Positions 25,612 through 36,044 of a stretch of 64,000 nt of DNA are shown piece after piece. The stretch covers positions 2,534,501 through 2,598,500 of the forward strand of contig NZ_CP041330.1 in the NCBI RefSeq assembly GCF_013394165.1, given 5' to 3'. The position numbers were made by a program, and so were the translations under genes. The notes beneath the pieces were generated by a model that had not been told where the DNA came from, searched no databases, and worked only from the letters and a program-made list of their open reading frames with translations. Position 1 is the stretch's first letter. Each line of letters starts with the position of its first letter. The stretch is from Pseudoalteromonas sp. Scap06. Lineage in GTDB: Bacteria > Pseudomonadota > Gammaproteobacteria > Enterobacterales > Alteromonadaceae.

Positions 25612-27732
25612 ATGCTGCACAAACAAAAAAACTCTGCATTTAAACTGAGTCTACTTACTTCACTAGTTTTATCTGGTCATGCTGTTGCAAACGACACGCA
25701 AGACAACCTGCCTTTAGAAAAAATTGCCGTTTATGGGCAACATCATAAAAACTATATTACCGAAGAAGCGCAGTCTGCAACTAAGCTAGGTTTAACAATT
25801 AAAGAAACCCCGCAATCAATTTCCGTTGTTTCACGCGCGTTGATGGATGACTTTTCACTTGATGATATTAATGCGGTACTAGAAAGCACACCAGGCGTAA
25901 CAGTAGAGCAAATAGAAACCGATCGTACATACTTTAAAGCCCGTGGTTTTGAGATAACTAACTTTTTAATTGATGGTTTAGGCACTCCGCAAACCTCTGG
26001 TTCAATTCAAGGGACACTTGATACTGCAATTTACGACCGTGTTGAAATTGTACGTGGTGCCAATGGCATGATGACCGGTGCGGGTAACCCATCGGCTACT
26101 GTAAACATGGTGCTAAAAAAACCAACCTACACAACACAAGCTCATGCTTCTGCTTCTTATGGTTCGTGGAATAACAAGCGTGTAGATATAGATGTTTCTG
26201 CACCGATTAGCGATGAACACGCTGTTCGCGCTGTATTTTCCAAGCAAGATAAAGAGTCATATTTAGATCGTTACGAAACCGATAAAACTATTGCCTACCT
26301 TGCCTATGAAGGAAAGCTAGCTGACGATACGTTACTGAGCATTAACTACGTAAACCAACAAAAAGATGCTGACAGCCCATTGTGGGGCGCATTACCCCTT
26401 TATTACACTGATGGTTCACCAACTGATTATGATGAATCGACTAGTACAGCTGCAGATTGGTCTTATTGGGATAATAGCGCTGAACGTATCTATGTAACAC
26501 TTGAGCAAAACTTATCAGCGACTTGGGTTGCTAAAGCCCGTTATGCCCATATAAAAAATGAACAAAATTCTGAGTTGTTTTATGTATATGGTACCCCAGA
26601 TAAAGAAACTGGTTTAGGTTTAACCGGCTATGCGAGTCGTTATGATTACAAAGACACGCAAGATTTGTTTGATTTATATGCCAGCGGTAAGTTTGAGTTG
26701 TTTTCATTAGAGCACGACTTATCATTTGGTATTAGTCAAGCAAACATGGACTTTAATGACCAATCGCTTTATGACTACAGCACAGGAAATGGTTTCCCTG
26801 CGATGCCTGATTTAGCGACTTGGGATGGGACTGCACCAGAGGCAACGCTTGCTGATGCCCCTAACGGCAGTGATGTACAAAATACACAAAGATCGGCCTA
26901 TGTTTCAACTCGTATAAAACTAGCAGAGCCATTAAGCATTTTGGCAGGCGTACGCTATACCGATTGGGAAACTAAAGGTACTGCTTATAGTGTAGTGCAA
27001 ACCCGCGATGACTCAGAGGTTATTCCTTACATTGGTACTGTGTACGACTTTACCGAGTCGTTATCAGCTTACGCAAGCTACACCGAAACGTTTGTGCCAC
27101 AAAAAGAGTTAGACATTAACGCTGAACAACTGGCTCCGGTTATTGGTAAAAGTGCTGAGGTTGGCCTAAAAGCTCAACTTTTAGATGAGCAAGTATTTGT
27201 AACACTGGCCTACTTTGATGCTAAGCAAGATGGACTTGCTATTGCGCTTCCAGACTCTCTTCCTAGCGATACGCGTTATTATGCTGCAGATGGTATCAAC
27301 AGTGATGGTTTCGAAATTGAGCTAAGCGGTCGATTAACAGATGATTTAAGTGCTAGCATCAGCTTTAGTAATTTAAGCATTGATGGTGATGAGCTTGTAA
27401 AAGATTACACCCCCGAAAACCAATTAAAAATGGCAGCTACTTATCAAGTACCATTTATTAATGGTTTAACCTTAGGTGCTAATTACCGCTGGCAAGATGC
27501 GACTAGCCGCGTGCAAGTAAAAGACCCAGCAGGTAACGCATTGGTTACTACAAAACAAGGGGCTTATGGCATATTAGATTTAATGGCCACCTACGAAATT
27601 ACTCAAAACGTCGGTGTTACCTTTAATGTTAATAACAGCACTGATGAAAAGTACATAAACAGCCTCTATTGGGCACAAGGTTATTACGGGGCACCACGTA
27701 ACTACTCATTGTCAGTTAACTGGCAGCTATAA
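25612..27732 (+). CDS. TonB-dependent siderophore receptor
   Basis: The outer-membrane receptor (706 aa) has a signal peptide ending near SGHAVA. A TonB-box-like N-terminal segment (EKIAVYG) is followed by the plug domain (KETPQSISVVSRALMDDFSLDDINAVLESTPGV ... FLIDGLGTP ... RVEIVRGANGMMTGAGNPSATVNMVLKKP). A 22-strand barrel ends in APRNYSLSVNWQL. The plug motifs place it with FhuE/PupB/FpvA-like ferric-siderophore receptors rather than heme or vitamin B12 receptors. The siderophore is not predictable. An ATG lies four codons earlier at 25600; the one at 25612 has a better GGGA spacing. A Fur-like site lies upstream. Confidence 0.92.
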   Translation: MLHKQKNSAFKLSLLTSLVLSGHAVANDTQDNLPLEKIAVYGQHHKNYITEEAQSATKLGLTIKETPQSISVVSRALMDDFSLDDINAVLESTPGVTVEQIETDRTYFKARGFEITNFLIDGLGTPQTSGSIQGTLDTAIYDRVEIVRGANGMMTGAGNPSATVNMVLKKPTYTTQAHASASYGSWNNKRVDIDVSAPISDEHAVRAVFSKQDKESYLDRYETDKTIAYLAYEGKLADDTLLSINYVNQQKDADSPLWGALPLYYTDGSPTDYDESTSTAADWSYWDNSAERIYVTLEQNLSATWVAKARYAHIKNEQNSELFYVYGTPDKETGLGLTGYASRYDYKDTQDLFDLYASGKFELFSLEHDLSFGISQANMDFNDQSLYDYSTGNGFPAMPDLATWDGTAPEATLADAPNGSDVQNTQRSAYVSTRIKLAEPLSILAGVRYTDWETKGTAYSVVQTRDDSEVIPYIGTVYDFTESLSAYASYTETFVPQKELDINAEQLAPVIGKSAEVGLKAQLLDEQVFVTLAYFDAKQDGLAIALPDSLPSDTRYYAADGINSDGFEIELSGRLTDDLSASISFSNLSIDGDELVKDYTPENQLKMAATYQVPFINGLTLGANYRWQDATSRVQVKDPAGNALVTTKQGAYGILDLMATYEITQNVGVTFNVNNSTDEKYINSLYWAQGYYGAPRNYSLSVNWQL

Positions 27733-27771
27733 AGCTAACAATTAGGCTTTAAGTCACTGTATAGCAAACAA

Positions 27772-27808
27772 TAAAAAAGCGCTAACCTAAATGGTTAGCG
27801 CTTTTTTT
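27772..27808. terminator. Bidirectional terminator between the receptor gene and recA
   Basis: The stem AAAAAAGCGCTAACC / GGTTAGCGCTTTTTTT has A and T runs on both sides, so it serves both convergent genes. Confidence 0.92.
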
Positions 27809-27844
27809 AAGCTCGGGTCAAATCAAGCTTTAAAACTAAATGGC

Positions 27845-28888
27845 TTAAAGGTCGCCTTCATCACCTAATACGTCTTCGCCATCTTCTGGCTCAACCGTTG
27901 CTTTTAGCAATAGCATTTCACGTAACTTACCTTCAATTTCATCTGCAATTTCAGGGTTTTCTTTAAGGAACTTAATTGAATTAGACTTACCTTGGCCAAC
28001 TTTGTTGCCATTGTAACTGTACCAAGCACCTGCTTTTTCAACAATTTTATGCTTAACACCTAAATCAATTAGCTCGCCCTGCTTAGAAATACCTTCACCA
28101 TACATAATGATAAATTCAGCTTGTTTGAACGGCGGTGCTACTTTGTTCTTCACAACTTTAACACGCGTTTCATTACCAACAACTTCATCACCTTCTTTTA
28201 CTGAACCAATACGACGAATATCAATACGTACAGAGGCGTAAAATTTCAGGGCGTTACCACCAGTTGTTGTTTCAGGATTACCAAACATTACACCAATTTT
28301 CATACGGATTTGGTTAATGAAAATACATAGCGTGTTTGAGCGCTTAATGTTACCTGTAAGCTTACGTAATGCTTGTGACATTAAACGTGCTTGTAGACCC
28401 ATGTGTGAATCACCCATGTCGCCTTCAATCTCAGCTTTAGGTGTTAATGCAGCAACAGAATCGACAATAACTACATCAACCGCGCTTGAGCGCACTAACA
28501 TGTCACAAATTTCCAGTGCTTGTTCACCCGTATCTGGTTGAGATACCAGTAACTCATCAATATTAACGCCTAACTTTTGTGCGTAAACTGGATCAAGAGC
28601 ATGCTCAGCATCAACAAAGGCACACGTTTTACCTTCTTTTTGAGCTTGTGCGATAACTTGTAATGTTAGCGTTGTTTTACCTGATGACTCTGGGCCATAT
28701 ACTTCAACAATACGCCCCATTGGCAAGCCGCCTATGCCTAAAGCAATATCAATACCTAGCGAGCCTGTTGATACAGCGTCAATGTTTAACGCCTTATTGT
28801 CACCCAATTTCATGATTGAACCTTTACCAAATTGACGTTCAATTTGTGATAAAGCTGCGTCCAACGCTTTTTGTTTGTTATCGTTCAT
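27845..28888 (-). CDS. recA: Recombinase A
   Basis: RecA (347 aa) forms the ATP-dependent strand-exchange filament and triggers LexA self-cleavage. Visible are Walker [10 protein letters not shown], Walker [11 protein letters not shown], the L1/L2 loops ([21 protein letters not shown] and [27 protein letters not shown]) and an acidic C-terminal tail ([16 protein letters not shown]). The start at 28888 has GGAG 6 nt upstream; an in-frame TTG four codons earlier is not used. An SOS promoter precedes it. The order pncC-recA is conserved in gammaproteobacteria. No recX follows; the gene ends at a terminator. Confidence 0.99.
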   Translation of the reverse strand: MNDNKQKALDAALSQIERQFGKGSIMKLGDNKALNIDAVSTGSLGIDIALGIGGLPMGRIVEVYGPESSGKTTLTLQVIAQAQKEGKTCAFVDAEHALDPVYAQKLGVNIDELLVSQPDTGEQALEICDMLVRSSAVDVVIVDSVAALTPKAEIEGDMGDSHMGLQARLMSQALRKLTGNIKRSNTLCIFINQIRMKIGVMFGNPETTTGGNALKFYASVRIDIRRIGSVKEGDEVVGNETRVKVVKNKVAPPFKQAEFIIMYGEGISKQGELIDLGVKHKIVEKAGAWYSYNGNKVGQGKSNSIKFLKENPEIADEIEGKLREMLLLKATVEPEDGEDVLGDEGDL

Positions 28889-28918
28889 TTTCTTCTCCAA
28901 ATCCAGCTAATGCACACA

Positions 28919-28946
28919 AGTATACTGTATGAAATCACAGTATCAA
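28919..28946 (-). promoter_or_regulatory. recA promoter
   Basis: On the - strand TTGATA (-35) and TATACT (-10) are separated by exactly 16 nt. That spacer is wholly occupied by the LexA half-sites, an arrangement almost identical to the E. coli recA promoter. Confidence 0.9.
28923..28942. promoter_or_regulatory. LexA (SOS) box of recA
   Basis: TACTGTATGAAATCACAGTA fits the LexA consensus TACTG-N10-CAGTA, with CTGT-N8-ACAG in its core. It lies between the -35 and -10 elements, so bound LexA blocks polymerase. Confidence 0.94.
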
Positions 28947-28956
28947 GCTAATTTTA

Positions 28957-29445
28957 TTATTTTATCTTCTCTATTATAGTTTTTAAAGAAAATACAATGG
29001 CTTGCAGCCTAACTTGCGCCCTATCACCATTAAATACTTGTTCAAACGTCCAGTGTTTACCGTTAATTTGTAGCCCAAACCACACAAGCCCTACCGGTTT
29101 GTCCTCAGTAGCGCCACCGGGCCCTGCAATCCCTGAAATAGCAATGGCAATGTCAGCACTGGCTGCCTTACAGGCACCTGCTGCCATCTCAATAACTGTT
29201 TGTTCGCTCACTGCGCCAAATTGCTCGAGGGTATCATGCTTCACATTGAGTAATTCATGCTTTGCGTTATTGCTATAAGTAACAAATGCACGATCAATAT
29301 ATGCAGAGCTTCCTGGGGTATCGGTAAGCGAATAACTCACTCCACCACCAGTACATGATTCAGCGGTAGTGATCCATAAGCGTTTATCCGTTAAAATAGC
29401 GCCTAATTGCGCAGCAAGTGTCTTAATCTCTTGATGTAATTCCAT
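28957..29445 (-). CDS. pncC: Nicotinamide-nucleotide amidase PncC (CinA C-terminal domain)
   Basis: The stand-alone CinA C-terminal domain protein (162 aa) converts nicotinamide mononucleotide to nicotinate mononucleotide and ammonia in the pyridine-nucleotide cycle. Family motifs are [46 protein letters not shown] and [25 protein letters not shown]. The open frame extends to 29508 but the real start is taken as the ATG at 29445. It matches the family start, has AGG 6 nt upstream, and avoids overlap with mutS. It lies directly upstream of recA and divergent from mutS with only 21 bp between start codons. Confidence 0.94.
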   Translation of the reverse strand: MELHQEIKTLAAQLGAILTDKRLWITTAESCTGGGVSYSLTDTPGSSAYIDRAFVTYSNNAKHELLNVKHDTLEQFGAVSEQTVIEMAAGACKAASADIAIAISGIAGPGGATEDKPVGLVWFGLQINGKHWTFEQVFNGDRAQVRLQAIVFSLKTIIEKIK

Positions 29446-29466
29446 ATTCAGCCTTTGGGTAAATAC

Positions 29467-32052
29467 ATGTCGTTTGATCTTTATGCACCGCACACTATAA
29501 AACAACAAACCCCTATGATGCAGCAGTATCTAAAAATAAAATCAGAGCATCGCGATATTTTATTGTTTTATCGGATGGGGGATTTTTACGAACTCTTTTT
29601 TGATGACGCAAAACGCGCCGCTCAATTGCTTGATATTTCGCAAACACACCGTGGCAAAGCAGGGGGCGATCCTATTCCTATGGCGGGCGTGCCTTATCAT
29701 GCGGTAGAAAACTACTTAGCTCGCTTAGTGCAAATGGGCGAGTCGGTGGCTATTTGTGAACAAGTGGGCGACCCTGCCACCAGCAAAGGCCCTGTTGAGC
29801 GCAAAGTAGTGCGTATTGTAACCCCTGGTACTATTTCTGACGAAGCCTTATTACAAGAGCGCCAAGACAACTTACTAACCAGTGTTTGGCAAAATAAAAA
29901 AGGCCAATACGGTGTTGCGTATCTTGATATCAACTCAGGACGCTTCAACATTGTTGAAGTTAGTACTGATGAAGCATTTAGCTCAACCCTACAACGCTTA
30001 GCGCCTGCTGAATTACTATATAGTGAACACTTTGAAAACACTCATTTAATTGAACATATTAAGGGAGCGCGTCGCCGCCCTGATTGGGAGTTTGACCTTG
30101 ATACCGCGCAACACTTACTGTGCGAGCAGTTTGGCACCAAAGATTTAGTCGGTTTTGGGGTCGATAAAGCACATAGCGCCTTGGTAGCGGCAGGCTGTTT
30201 AATGCAGTACGTAAAAGATACCCAACGTATTGCATTACCGCACATTCGTGCAATTACCCTTGAGCATAATGAACACGCGGTAATTTTAGATGCGCCCACC
30301 CGTAAAAACCTTGAACTTACCGTTAATTTATCAGGTGGCTTTGAAAATACCCTTGCCCAAGTGCTTGATAAAACAGCCACAGCGATGGGCTCACGATTAC
30401 TGAAGCGCCGTATTCATACCCCTATTCGTAATAAAGACGAGTTAAATTCTCGTCTAAATGCCATTAGTGCTATTTTAGATGTGCAATTATGCAGTGAGCT
30501 GCATGACGCTCTCAGAGATATTGGTGATATAGAACGTGTAATTGCTCGCTTGGCATTACACACTGCTCGGCCACGTGATTTAACACGGCTTCGTAGTGCG
30601 CTTCAAGCATTAGCACCGCTACATAACTTATTAAGCGATGCCACAGATGCGCGTATTTCTCATATTATTGCCCACTCTAAAGAGCTCCCCGAGCTTCAAG
30701 CATTACTTGAACGTGCAGTGATTGATAACCCACCAGTGTTAATACGTGATGGCGGTGTTATTGCGCCAGGGTATAACAGCGAACTTGATGAGTGGCGTAA
30801 TTTAAGCCAAGGTGCCACCGATGTGCTTGAACAGCTAGAGCAGCGCGAACGTGAACGCACAGGTATTAGTACACTTAAAATTGGTTATAACAGAGTGCAT
30901 GGCTTTTTTATTGAAGTGAGCCGCGCTAACTCGCACTTAGTGCCTGCAGATTATATTCGTCGTCAAACGTTAAAAAATAATGAACGTTATATAATTCCAG
31001 AACTTAAAGAACATGAAGACAAGGTTCTCGGCAGCCAATCAAAAGCGCTGGCCCTAGAAAAGCAGCTATACGAACAGCTATTTGAATTTATTGCTCCGCA
31101 TATCGAGCAGCTGCAAATAATGGCCTCGGTCATTGCCGATTTAGATGTACTGAATAATTTAGCAGAGCGTGCCCAAACGCTAAATTATGCCAAGCCTGAG
31201 CTTTGCGATAACGATAATATCAGCATCGAACAAGGCCGCCACCCTGTAGTTGAGCAAGTAATGAAAGACCCATTTATTGCCAATCCTGTGGAGCTCAATA
31301 GCCAGCGTAAAATGTTGATAATTACTGGTCCTAACATGGGCGGTAAATCAACTTACATGCGCCAAACTGCGCTTATTGTGCTTATGGCGCACATTGGCTG
31401 TTACGTTCCTGCTGATAGCGCAAAGATTGGTAATATTGATAGAATATTTACTCGCATTGGCGCCAGTGACGACTTAGCATCTGGGCGCTCTACCTTTATG
31501 GTTGAAATGACAGAAACTGCGGCAATTTTAAATAATGCCACCGCACAATCATTGGTATTAATGGATGAAATAGGCCGAGGAACCAGTACTTACGATGGTT
31601 TATCACTGGCATACGCAACAGCTGATCATCTTGCTTCAAAAATCGCGGCTAAAACTCTGTTCGCAACCCATTACTTTGAACTCACTGAGCTTGCAGAACA
31701 AACGCCTGGGCTGGTTAATGTGCACCTAGATGCCATTGAACACAACGATACCATTGCCTTTATGCACACGGTATTAGATGGTGCCGCAAGTAAAAGTTTT
31801 GGTTTGCAAGTGGCAGCCCTGGCTGGTGTGCCTAAAGCGGTTATTGCCCAAGCTAAACAAAAGCTAACCTTGCTTGAAAATCATCAAAGTGTCACAACAG
31901 TCACCACAGAGCAACAGGTTTTACCGTTTGATAGTGAACCGCAAATAATTCAGCCTAGTGAACTTGAGCAACAAATGACCGCAATAGATCCCGATAACCT
32001 ATCACCGCGTCAGGCGCATGAACTGCTTTATAAATTAAAAGCACTGCTTTAA
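29467..32052 (+). CDS. mutS: DNA mismatch repair protein MutS
   Basis: MutS (861 aa, typical) recognises mispairs as a dimer and recruits MutL. The mismatch-reading domain I carries the Phe-x-Glu motif ([11 protein letters not shown]). The ATPase domain has Walker [15 protein letters not shown], the signature [21 protein letters not shown], Walker [18 protein letters not shown] and the final [11 protein letters not shown]. The C-terminal tail after LPFDSEPQ ends in the dimer/tetramer region ([17 protein letters not shown]). The ATG at 29467 is preferred over a TTG at 29455. It is divergent from pncC. Confidence 0.99.
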   Translation: MSFDLYAPHTIKQQTPMMQQYLKIKSEHRDILLFYRMGDFYELFFDDAKRAAQLLDISQTHRGKAGGDPIPMAGVPYHAVENYLARLVQMGESVAICEQVGDPATSKGPVERKVVRIVTPGTISDEALLQERQDNLLTSVWQNKKGQYGVAYLDINSGRFNIVEVSTDEAFSSTLQRLAPAELLYSEHFENTHLIEHIKGARRRPDWEFDLDTAQHLLCEQFGTKDLVGFGVDKAHSALVAAGCLMQYVKDTQRIALPHIRAITLEHNEHAVILDAPTRKNLELTVNLSGGFENTLAQVLDKTATAMGSRLLKRRIHTPIRNKDELNSRLNAISAILDVQLCSELHDALRDIGDIERVIARLALHTARPRDLTRLRSALQALAPLHNLLSDATDARISHIIAHSKELPELQALLERAVIDNPPVLIRDGGVIAPGYNSELDEWRNLSQGATDVLEQLEQRERERTGISTLKIGYNRVHGFFIEVSRANSHLVPADYIRRQTLKNNERYIIPELKEHEDKVLGSQSKALALEKQLYEQLFEFIAPHIEQLQIMASVIADLDVLNNLAERAQTLNYAKPELCDNDNISIEQGRHPVVEQVMKDPFIANPVELNSQRKMLIITGPNMGGKSTYMRQTALIVLMAHIGCYVPADSAKIGNIDRIFTRIGASDDLASGRSTFMVEMTETAAILNNATAQSLVLMDEIGRGTSTYDGLSLAYATADHLASKIAAKTLFATHYFELTELAEQTPGLVNVHLDAIEHNDTIAFMHTVLDGAASKSFGLQVAALAGVPKAVIAQAKQKLTLLENHQSVTTVTTEQQVLPFDSEPQIIQPSELEQQMTAIDPDNLSPRQAHELLYKLKALL

Positions 32053-32058
32053 ACGCAA

Positions 32059-32090
32059 ACAGCCCGACTAAAAAGTCGGGCTGTATTTAA
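32059..32090 (+). terminator. Terminator between mutS and rpoS
   Basis: The perfect 10-bp stem ACAGCCCGAC / GTCGGGCTGT is followed by ATTTAATTTT on the + strand. It can also fold on the - strand after rpoS, though without a strong T run. Confidence 0.82.
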
Positions 32091-32108
32091 TTTTACTGTG
32101 TGTTTAGA

Positions 32109-33161
32109 TTAAGCAAACTGCTCAAACAAGCTTTCGGTACTTAATCCTTCTTGCTGCAAAATATCTTTTAACCGACGTAGCGCCTCAACCTGTATTTGGC
32201 GAACTCGCTCACGGGTTAACCCAATTTCACGGCCCACATCTTCAAGTGTTGAAGGCTCATAACCGAGTAAACCAAACCGACGTGCCAGTACTTCGCGCTG
32301 CTTAGGATTCAATTCACCTAACCAGTCAATAATATGCGTATTCATATCATTGTTTTGCACTTCACCTTCAGGGCCCACATTTTTTTCGTCGGCAATTACA
32401 TCTAACAATGCACTGTCATTCTCGCCACCAATAGGCATATCTACAGAAGCTATTTTTTCGTTTAGGCGAAGCATTTTTGTTACATCTTCGACCGGTCTGT
32501 CTAAGCTTTCTGCAATTTCTTCTGCGGTTGGCTCATGATCAAGCTTTTGAGTTAGCTCACGTGCTGTACGTAAATAAACGTTAAGCTCTTTAACAACATG
32601 AATAGGCAAACGAATAGTACGGGTTTGATTCATTATTGCCCGTTCAATGGTTTGTCGTATCCACCATGTGGCATAAGTAGAAAATCGAAAACCCCGTTCA
32701 GGATCAAACTTTTCAACTGCTCGGATCAGCCCTAAGTTACCTTCTTCAATTAAATCAAGTAGAGCAAGTCCACGATTGTTGTACCTACGCGCAATTTTTA
32801 CAACTAAGCGTAAGTTACTTTCAATCATACGTTTTCGGGAGGCTTCGCAGCCTTTAAGCGATTTTCGTGCAAAAAACACTTCTTCTTCTGCACTTAATAG
32901 AGGGGAAAAACCAATCTCGCCTAAGTATAACTGGGTGGCATCGAGGTTTTTAGTGACTTCTTCTTTTACAAATACATCTTCATCTTCCACTTCATCAAGT
33001 AACTTCGTTGTCTCCTCTATTTTAGAGTCGTCAAACTTATCATCAGTGGGGGTTTTCTCAGCTTTTGCTACATCAGCCATAAGACTTCTCCTGAGCAAGC
33101 TATCAATAACTTTATGATTTAGGTCTGTAGTCGTTTTACAAGCTTTTGCTGTATTAGCCAT
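32109..33161 (-). CDS. rpoS: Stationary-phase sigma factor RpoS
   Basis: This is the group 2 sigma-70 factor of the general stress and stationary-phase response. Region 1.2 begins at [22 protein letters not shown]. Region 2 includes [60 protein letters not shown]. Region 3 follows, then region 4.2 ([29 protein letters not shown]). Two in-frame ATG codons, at 33161 and 33080, each have an identical GGAGAAG Shine-Dalgarno because the start region is duplicated in tandem. The products would be 350 or 323 aa, and which is used is undetermined. It is the last gene of the ftsB...nlpD operon; the main rpoS promoter usually lies inside nlpD. Confidence 0.98.
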   Translation of the reverse strand: MANTAKACKTTTDLNHKVIDSLLRRSLMADVAKAEKTPTDDKFDDSKIEETTKLLDEVEDEDVFVKEEVTKNLDATQLYLGEIGFSPLLSAEEEVFFARKSLKGCEASRKRMIESNLRLVVKIARRYNNRGLALLDLIEEGNLGLIRAVEKFDPERGFRFSTYATWWIRQTIERAIMNQTRTIRLPIHVVKELNVYLRTARELTQKLDHEPTAEEIAESLDRPVEDVTKMLRLNEKIASVDMPIGGENDSALLDVIADEKNVGPEGEVQNNDMNTHIIDWLGELNPKQREVLARRFGLLGYEPSTLEDVGREIGLTRERVRQIQVEALRRLKDILQQEGLSTESLFEQFA

Positions 33162-33187
33162 GAGCCTTCTCCAGAACAGTCAATCAA
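33042..33187 (-). repeat. Tandem duplication of the rpoS ribosome-binding site and start codons
   Basis: Two 65-bp units with an 81-bp period (33187-33123 and 33106-33042) match at about 47 of 65 positions by eye. Each has TTGAT, then GGAGAAG, four bases, then ATGGCT and a shared AGCAAAAGC coding stretch. The period is a multiple of three, so both starts are in the RpoS frame. Confidence 0.85.
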
Positions 33188-33197
33188 CACCTTCAGT

Positions 33198-34022
33198 TCA
33201 GGGTAGGTACTTAGCAGGGTTAACAGCTTTTCCTCGATAACGAATTTCAAAACGAAGTGCCGTTACTGAAGACTCTGAATTACCAATTTCTGCTATTTTT
33301 TGTCCCGCCTTCACTATTTGCTTTTCTTTCACAAGTAACGTTGAGTTATGTGCATAAGCACTTAGGTAATCATCATTATGTTTCAATATGATTAAATTAC
33401 CGTAACCTCTTAGCGCACTACCCGCGTAAACTACCGTTCCTTTTGCAGCGGCGAGTACAGCAGTACCCTTTTTATTAGCAATCTGTAGGCCTTTGTAACC
33501 ATTTTCCTTGTTAGAAAAGCGTTTTGTTATTTTACCTTTAGCAGGCCAAAACCAACTCAACTTTTTAGCTGAAGAACCTTGAGACTGACTAATTTTTTGG
33601 TTAGCTTGTTTTTGAACATACCTACGTTTTTTCGGCTTATCAAGCTCTTTCTTTAATTTTCTGTTACTTTTTTGTAAATTAGATGACTTTTTAGCGGGCT
33701 TATTTTGGTAAGTTTTTTGTGCAACCCTTGACCTACTTGGTTCTAAAAGGGATACAACCTGACCAGGAACAATAGTGTAAGGTGATGGAATTGAATTATT
33801 TTTTGCAAGTTCTCTGAAATCTTTTCCAGCACTAAAAGCAATCGAATAAAGTGTATCGCCTTTTTGTACCGTGTACTTGCCACCGTTAATATTAATCCGT
33901 GAGGGATAGTCATTAATATTATTATTTAAACTACTTACAGGAGCAGGAACATGGCGAGACGAGCATGCACAAAGCAAAACACTAATAAATAAAGCAACAT
34001 AACAGCGTATTTGTTTATTCAA
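33198..34022 (-). CDS. nlpD: Murein hydrolase activator NlpD
   Basis: The outer-membrane lipoprotein (274 aa) has a lipobox (LLCACSS). A LysM peptidoglycan-binding domain follows, about residues 49-95 (GKYTVQKGDTLYSIAFSAGKDFRELAKNN), then a basic linker and a C-terminal LytM/M23 domain (about 155-274). The zinc-binding residues of active M23 peptidases are not kept: the first His-x3-Asp site reads YKGLQ, and the last His-x-His reads LRFEIR. It is therefore a non-catalytic activator, as known for E. coli NlpD, which activates the amidase AmiC at the septum. It sits between yqaA and rpoS in the conserved order. Confidence 0.94.
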   Translation of the reverse strand: MNKQIRCYVALFISVLLCACSSRHVPAPVSSLNNNINDYPSRININGGKYTVQKGDTLYSIAFSAGKDFRELAKNNSIPSPYTIVPGQVVSLLEPSRSRVAQKTYQNKPAKKSSNLQKSNRKLKKELDKPKKRRYVQKQANQKISQSQGSSAKKLSWFWPAKGKITKRFSNKENGYKGLQIANKKGTAVLAAAKGTVVYAGSALRGYGNLIILKHNDDYLSAYAHNSTLLVKEKQIVKAGQKIAEIGNSESSVTALRFEIRYRGKAVNPAKYLP

Positions 34023-34063
34023 TGTGTTTTGCCCTCTGTTTTAACATCGTTGCATTATGGCGA

Positions 34064-34642
34064 TTATCGCAATAATGCGTACGCAACAGCGATTAAAGCA
34101 ACCACTGCCCAGCCAAGTACTTCAATATATTGACGTAATTTTTGTTCCATTTTAACTCCACCCCACTTCATTAAAGCAGATACTAAAAAGAAACGCGCGC
34201 CACGCCCAATAGCCGAGGCAATAATAAAGGGTAAAAACGCCATTTGTAATACGCCAGCGCCAATGGTAAATACCTTATAAGGAATAGGAGAAAACCCCGC
34301 TATAAATACCACCCAAACGCCATAATCTTTAAACCATGCAAGCGCCGTATTAAATTTATCTTGCCATTGCATTTGCGCAATAAAGGGCTCTACAACCGGT
34401 TCAAACAACCAAAATCCAAGTAAATAACCCAGTACGCCGCCAAGCACAGAAGCAACCGTGGCAAAGCTTGCAAATCGCCATGCCTTACTTGGTTGCGCTA
34501 GCGACATAGGCGCTAACATTACATCAGGTGGAACTGGGAAGAAAACCGACTCGGCAAAACTCATCCCTGCTAAATAGCGTTCTGCATGGCGGTGTTTAGC
34601 CCACACTAACGCCATATCGTATAACTTGGTAAACAACTTCAA
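34064..34642 (-). CDS. yqaA: YqaA family inner-membrane protein (DedA/VTT superfamily)
   Basis: The 192-residue polytopic membrane protein has the VTT/SNARE-associated core. A re-entrant loop region ESVFFPVPPDVMLAPM (about residues 31-46) is followed by a glycine-rich helix (VLGGVLGYLLGFWLF) and the conserved FIAGFSPIPYKVFTIGAGVL and GRGARFFLVSALMKWGG stretches. Members are thought to act in phospholipid translocation and membrane homeostasis. It is located between pcm and nlpD, a placement found in several marine gammaproteobacteria. Specific function unproven. Confidence 0.88.
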   Translation of the reverse strand: MKLFTKLYDMALVWAKHRHAERYLAGMSFAESVFFPVPPDVMLAPMSLAQPSKAWRFASFATVASVLGGVLGYLLGFWLFEPVVEPFIAQMQWQDKFNTALAWFKDYGVWVVFIAGFSPIPYKVFTIGAGVLQMAFLPFIIASAIGRGARFFLVSALMKWGGVKMEQKLRQYIEVLGWAVVALIAVAYALLR

Positions 34643-34651
34643 AATGAATTC

Positions 34652-35290
34652 CTATTCAATATCACCAGGGACTAAAGGTACAAATCTTACTGGCGCAATT
34701 ACATGCTCTGTAAAGTTATCGCCTTGGCGAATAACCATGGTTAATTTTTGTTCTTCCTCACCAATAGGGGCCAGTAATACGCCTCCATCAGCAAGTTGTG
34801 CGAGTAACTCGGGGGGAATGGTGGTTGCCGCAGCAGTCACGATAATGCCATCAAATGGCGCTTGTGACTGCCAGCCTTGCCAACCATCGCCATGTTTCAT
34901 GGTGACATTGTACAAATCAAGCTGGTGTAATCGGCGTTTAGCTTGCCATTGTAAGGCTTTAATACGCTCTACCGAATATACCTTATCAAAGGTTTTAGCC
35001 AAAACCGCCGTTTGATAGCCCGACCCTGTGCCTATTTCTAACACCTTATGTTGTACACCGGCTAATCGCATTAGCTCGGTCATGCGCGCAACAATATAAG
35101 GCTGAGAAATAGTTTGCCCTTGCCCTATCGGTAACGCGGTATTCTGATACGCTTTATGCTTGAGTACATCATCAATAAATATATGCCGAGGAATTTGCGC
35201 AATCGCTTTTAAAACCTCTTTGTCTTCTACGCCCTCGCGCTGTAATAAGTCTGAAAGTGCTTGTGCACTGCGAGTATAATTAGCCAGCAC
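34652..35290 (-). CDS. pcm: Protein-L-isoaspartate O-methyltransferase
   Basis: Pcm (212 aa) methylates L-isoaspartyl residues in aged proteins with S-adenosylmethionine, starting their repair. It aligns with E. coli Pcm throughout: [19 protein letters not shown], the SAM-binding motif [35 protein letters not shown], and the C-terminal RFVPLVPG. Translation starts at a GTG within the end of surE (11-nt overlap), indicating coupling. SurE and Pcm together are a classical stationary-phase survival pair. Confidence 0.97.
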   Translation of the reverse strand: MLANYTRSAQALSDLLQREGVEDKEVLKAIAQIPRHIFIDDVLKHKAYQNTALPIGQGQTISQPYIVARMTELMRLAGVQHKVLEIGTGSGYQTAVLAKTFDKVYSVERIKALQWQAKRRLHQLDLYNVTMKHGDGWQGWQSQAPFDGIIVTAAATTIPPELLAQLADGGVLLAPIGEEEQKLTMVIRQGDNFTEHVIAPVRFVPLVPGDIE

Positions 35291-36044
35291 GGTTAATCTC
35301 CAACTCGGCTAACCACTCTCCCACGGCTTTAATACTGTCTTTGGCGGTCATATCAACGCTTAACGGGGTCACTGATGCATAGCCATTATTAACCGCATAA
35401 AAGTCAGTACCTTCACCGGCGTCGCTTTCAAGCCCTAGCGATCCATACCAAAAAATATCGCGTCCCCATGGATCGGTTTGCTTGGTCATAGTTTCTGCTT
35501 TGTGACGAGCCCCTAAACGAGTTACCTGAACGCCTTTAAGCTCAGAGAGCGGAATATCGGGAACATTAATATTAATGATCTGATCTTTGGGCAACGGATG
35601 TGAAGCAAGCCCTTTAATAATATTTACAGTAACGGCTGCAGCTGTTTCAAAATGCTCACCATGATGAGAGCACAAAGATACCGCAATTGCTGGTAAGCCT
35701 AAATGACGGCCTTCAGTCGCCGCAGCAACTGTACCAGAGTAAAGCGTATCATCGCCTAAATTACCGCCATGATTAATACCAGCAACAACCAAATCGGGTT
35801 TTTCATCCACTAATTGGTTAACACCTAAATGCACACAATCGGTGGGTGTACCGTTTACAGACATAAATCCGTTGTCGAGCGTTGTGGCACGCAGCGGATT
35901 CATTAGCGTTAGTGAATTACTAGCACCACTACAATTTCTATCTGGAGCAACCAGCGTTACCTCAGCAATTTGTGTTAATGCTTGATATAAAACAGCAATA
36001 CCTTTGGCATTAACACCATCATCATTACTTAATAGAATCTTCAT
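35280..36044 (-). CDS. surE: 5'/3'-nucleotidase SurE
   Basis: SurE (254 aa) is a metal-dependent nucleotidase and exopolyphosphatase linked to stationary-phase survival. The N-terminus [16 protein letters not shown] carries the metal-binding Asp-Asp pair. [21 protein letters not shown] and [26 protein letters not shown] complete the active site. The open frame reaches 36143, but [10 protein letters not shown] is the family start, so the ATG at 36044 is used. It overlaps the end of truD by 20 nt. The C-terminal extension with [13 protein letters not shown] is normal for the family. Confidence 0.97.
   Translation of the reverse strand: MKILLSNDDGVNAKGIAVLYQALTQIAEVTLVAPDRNCSGASNSLTLMNPLRATTLDNGFMSVNGTPTDCVHLGVNQLVDEKPDLVVAGINHGGNLGDDTLYSGTVAAATEGRHLGLPAIAVSLCSHHGEHFETAAAVTVNIIKGLASHPLPKDQIININVPDIPLSELKGVQVTRLGARHKAETMTKQTDPWGRDIFWYGSLGLESDAGEGTDFYAVNNGYASVTPLSVDMTAKDSIKAVGEWLAELEINRAG

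Noticed and set aside
29712..30380. Long open frames antisense to mutS
   Set aside because: They lie fully inside mutS, have no ribosome-binding site and read as codon-reversed MutS; mutS motifs are intact.
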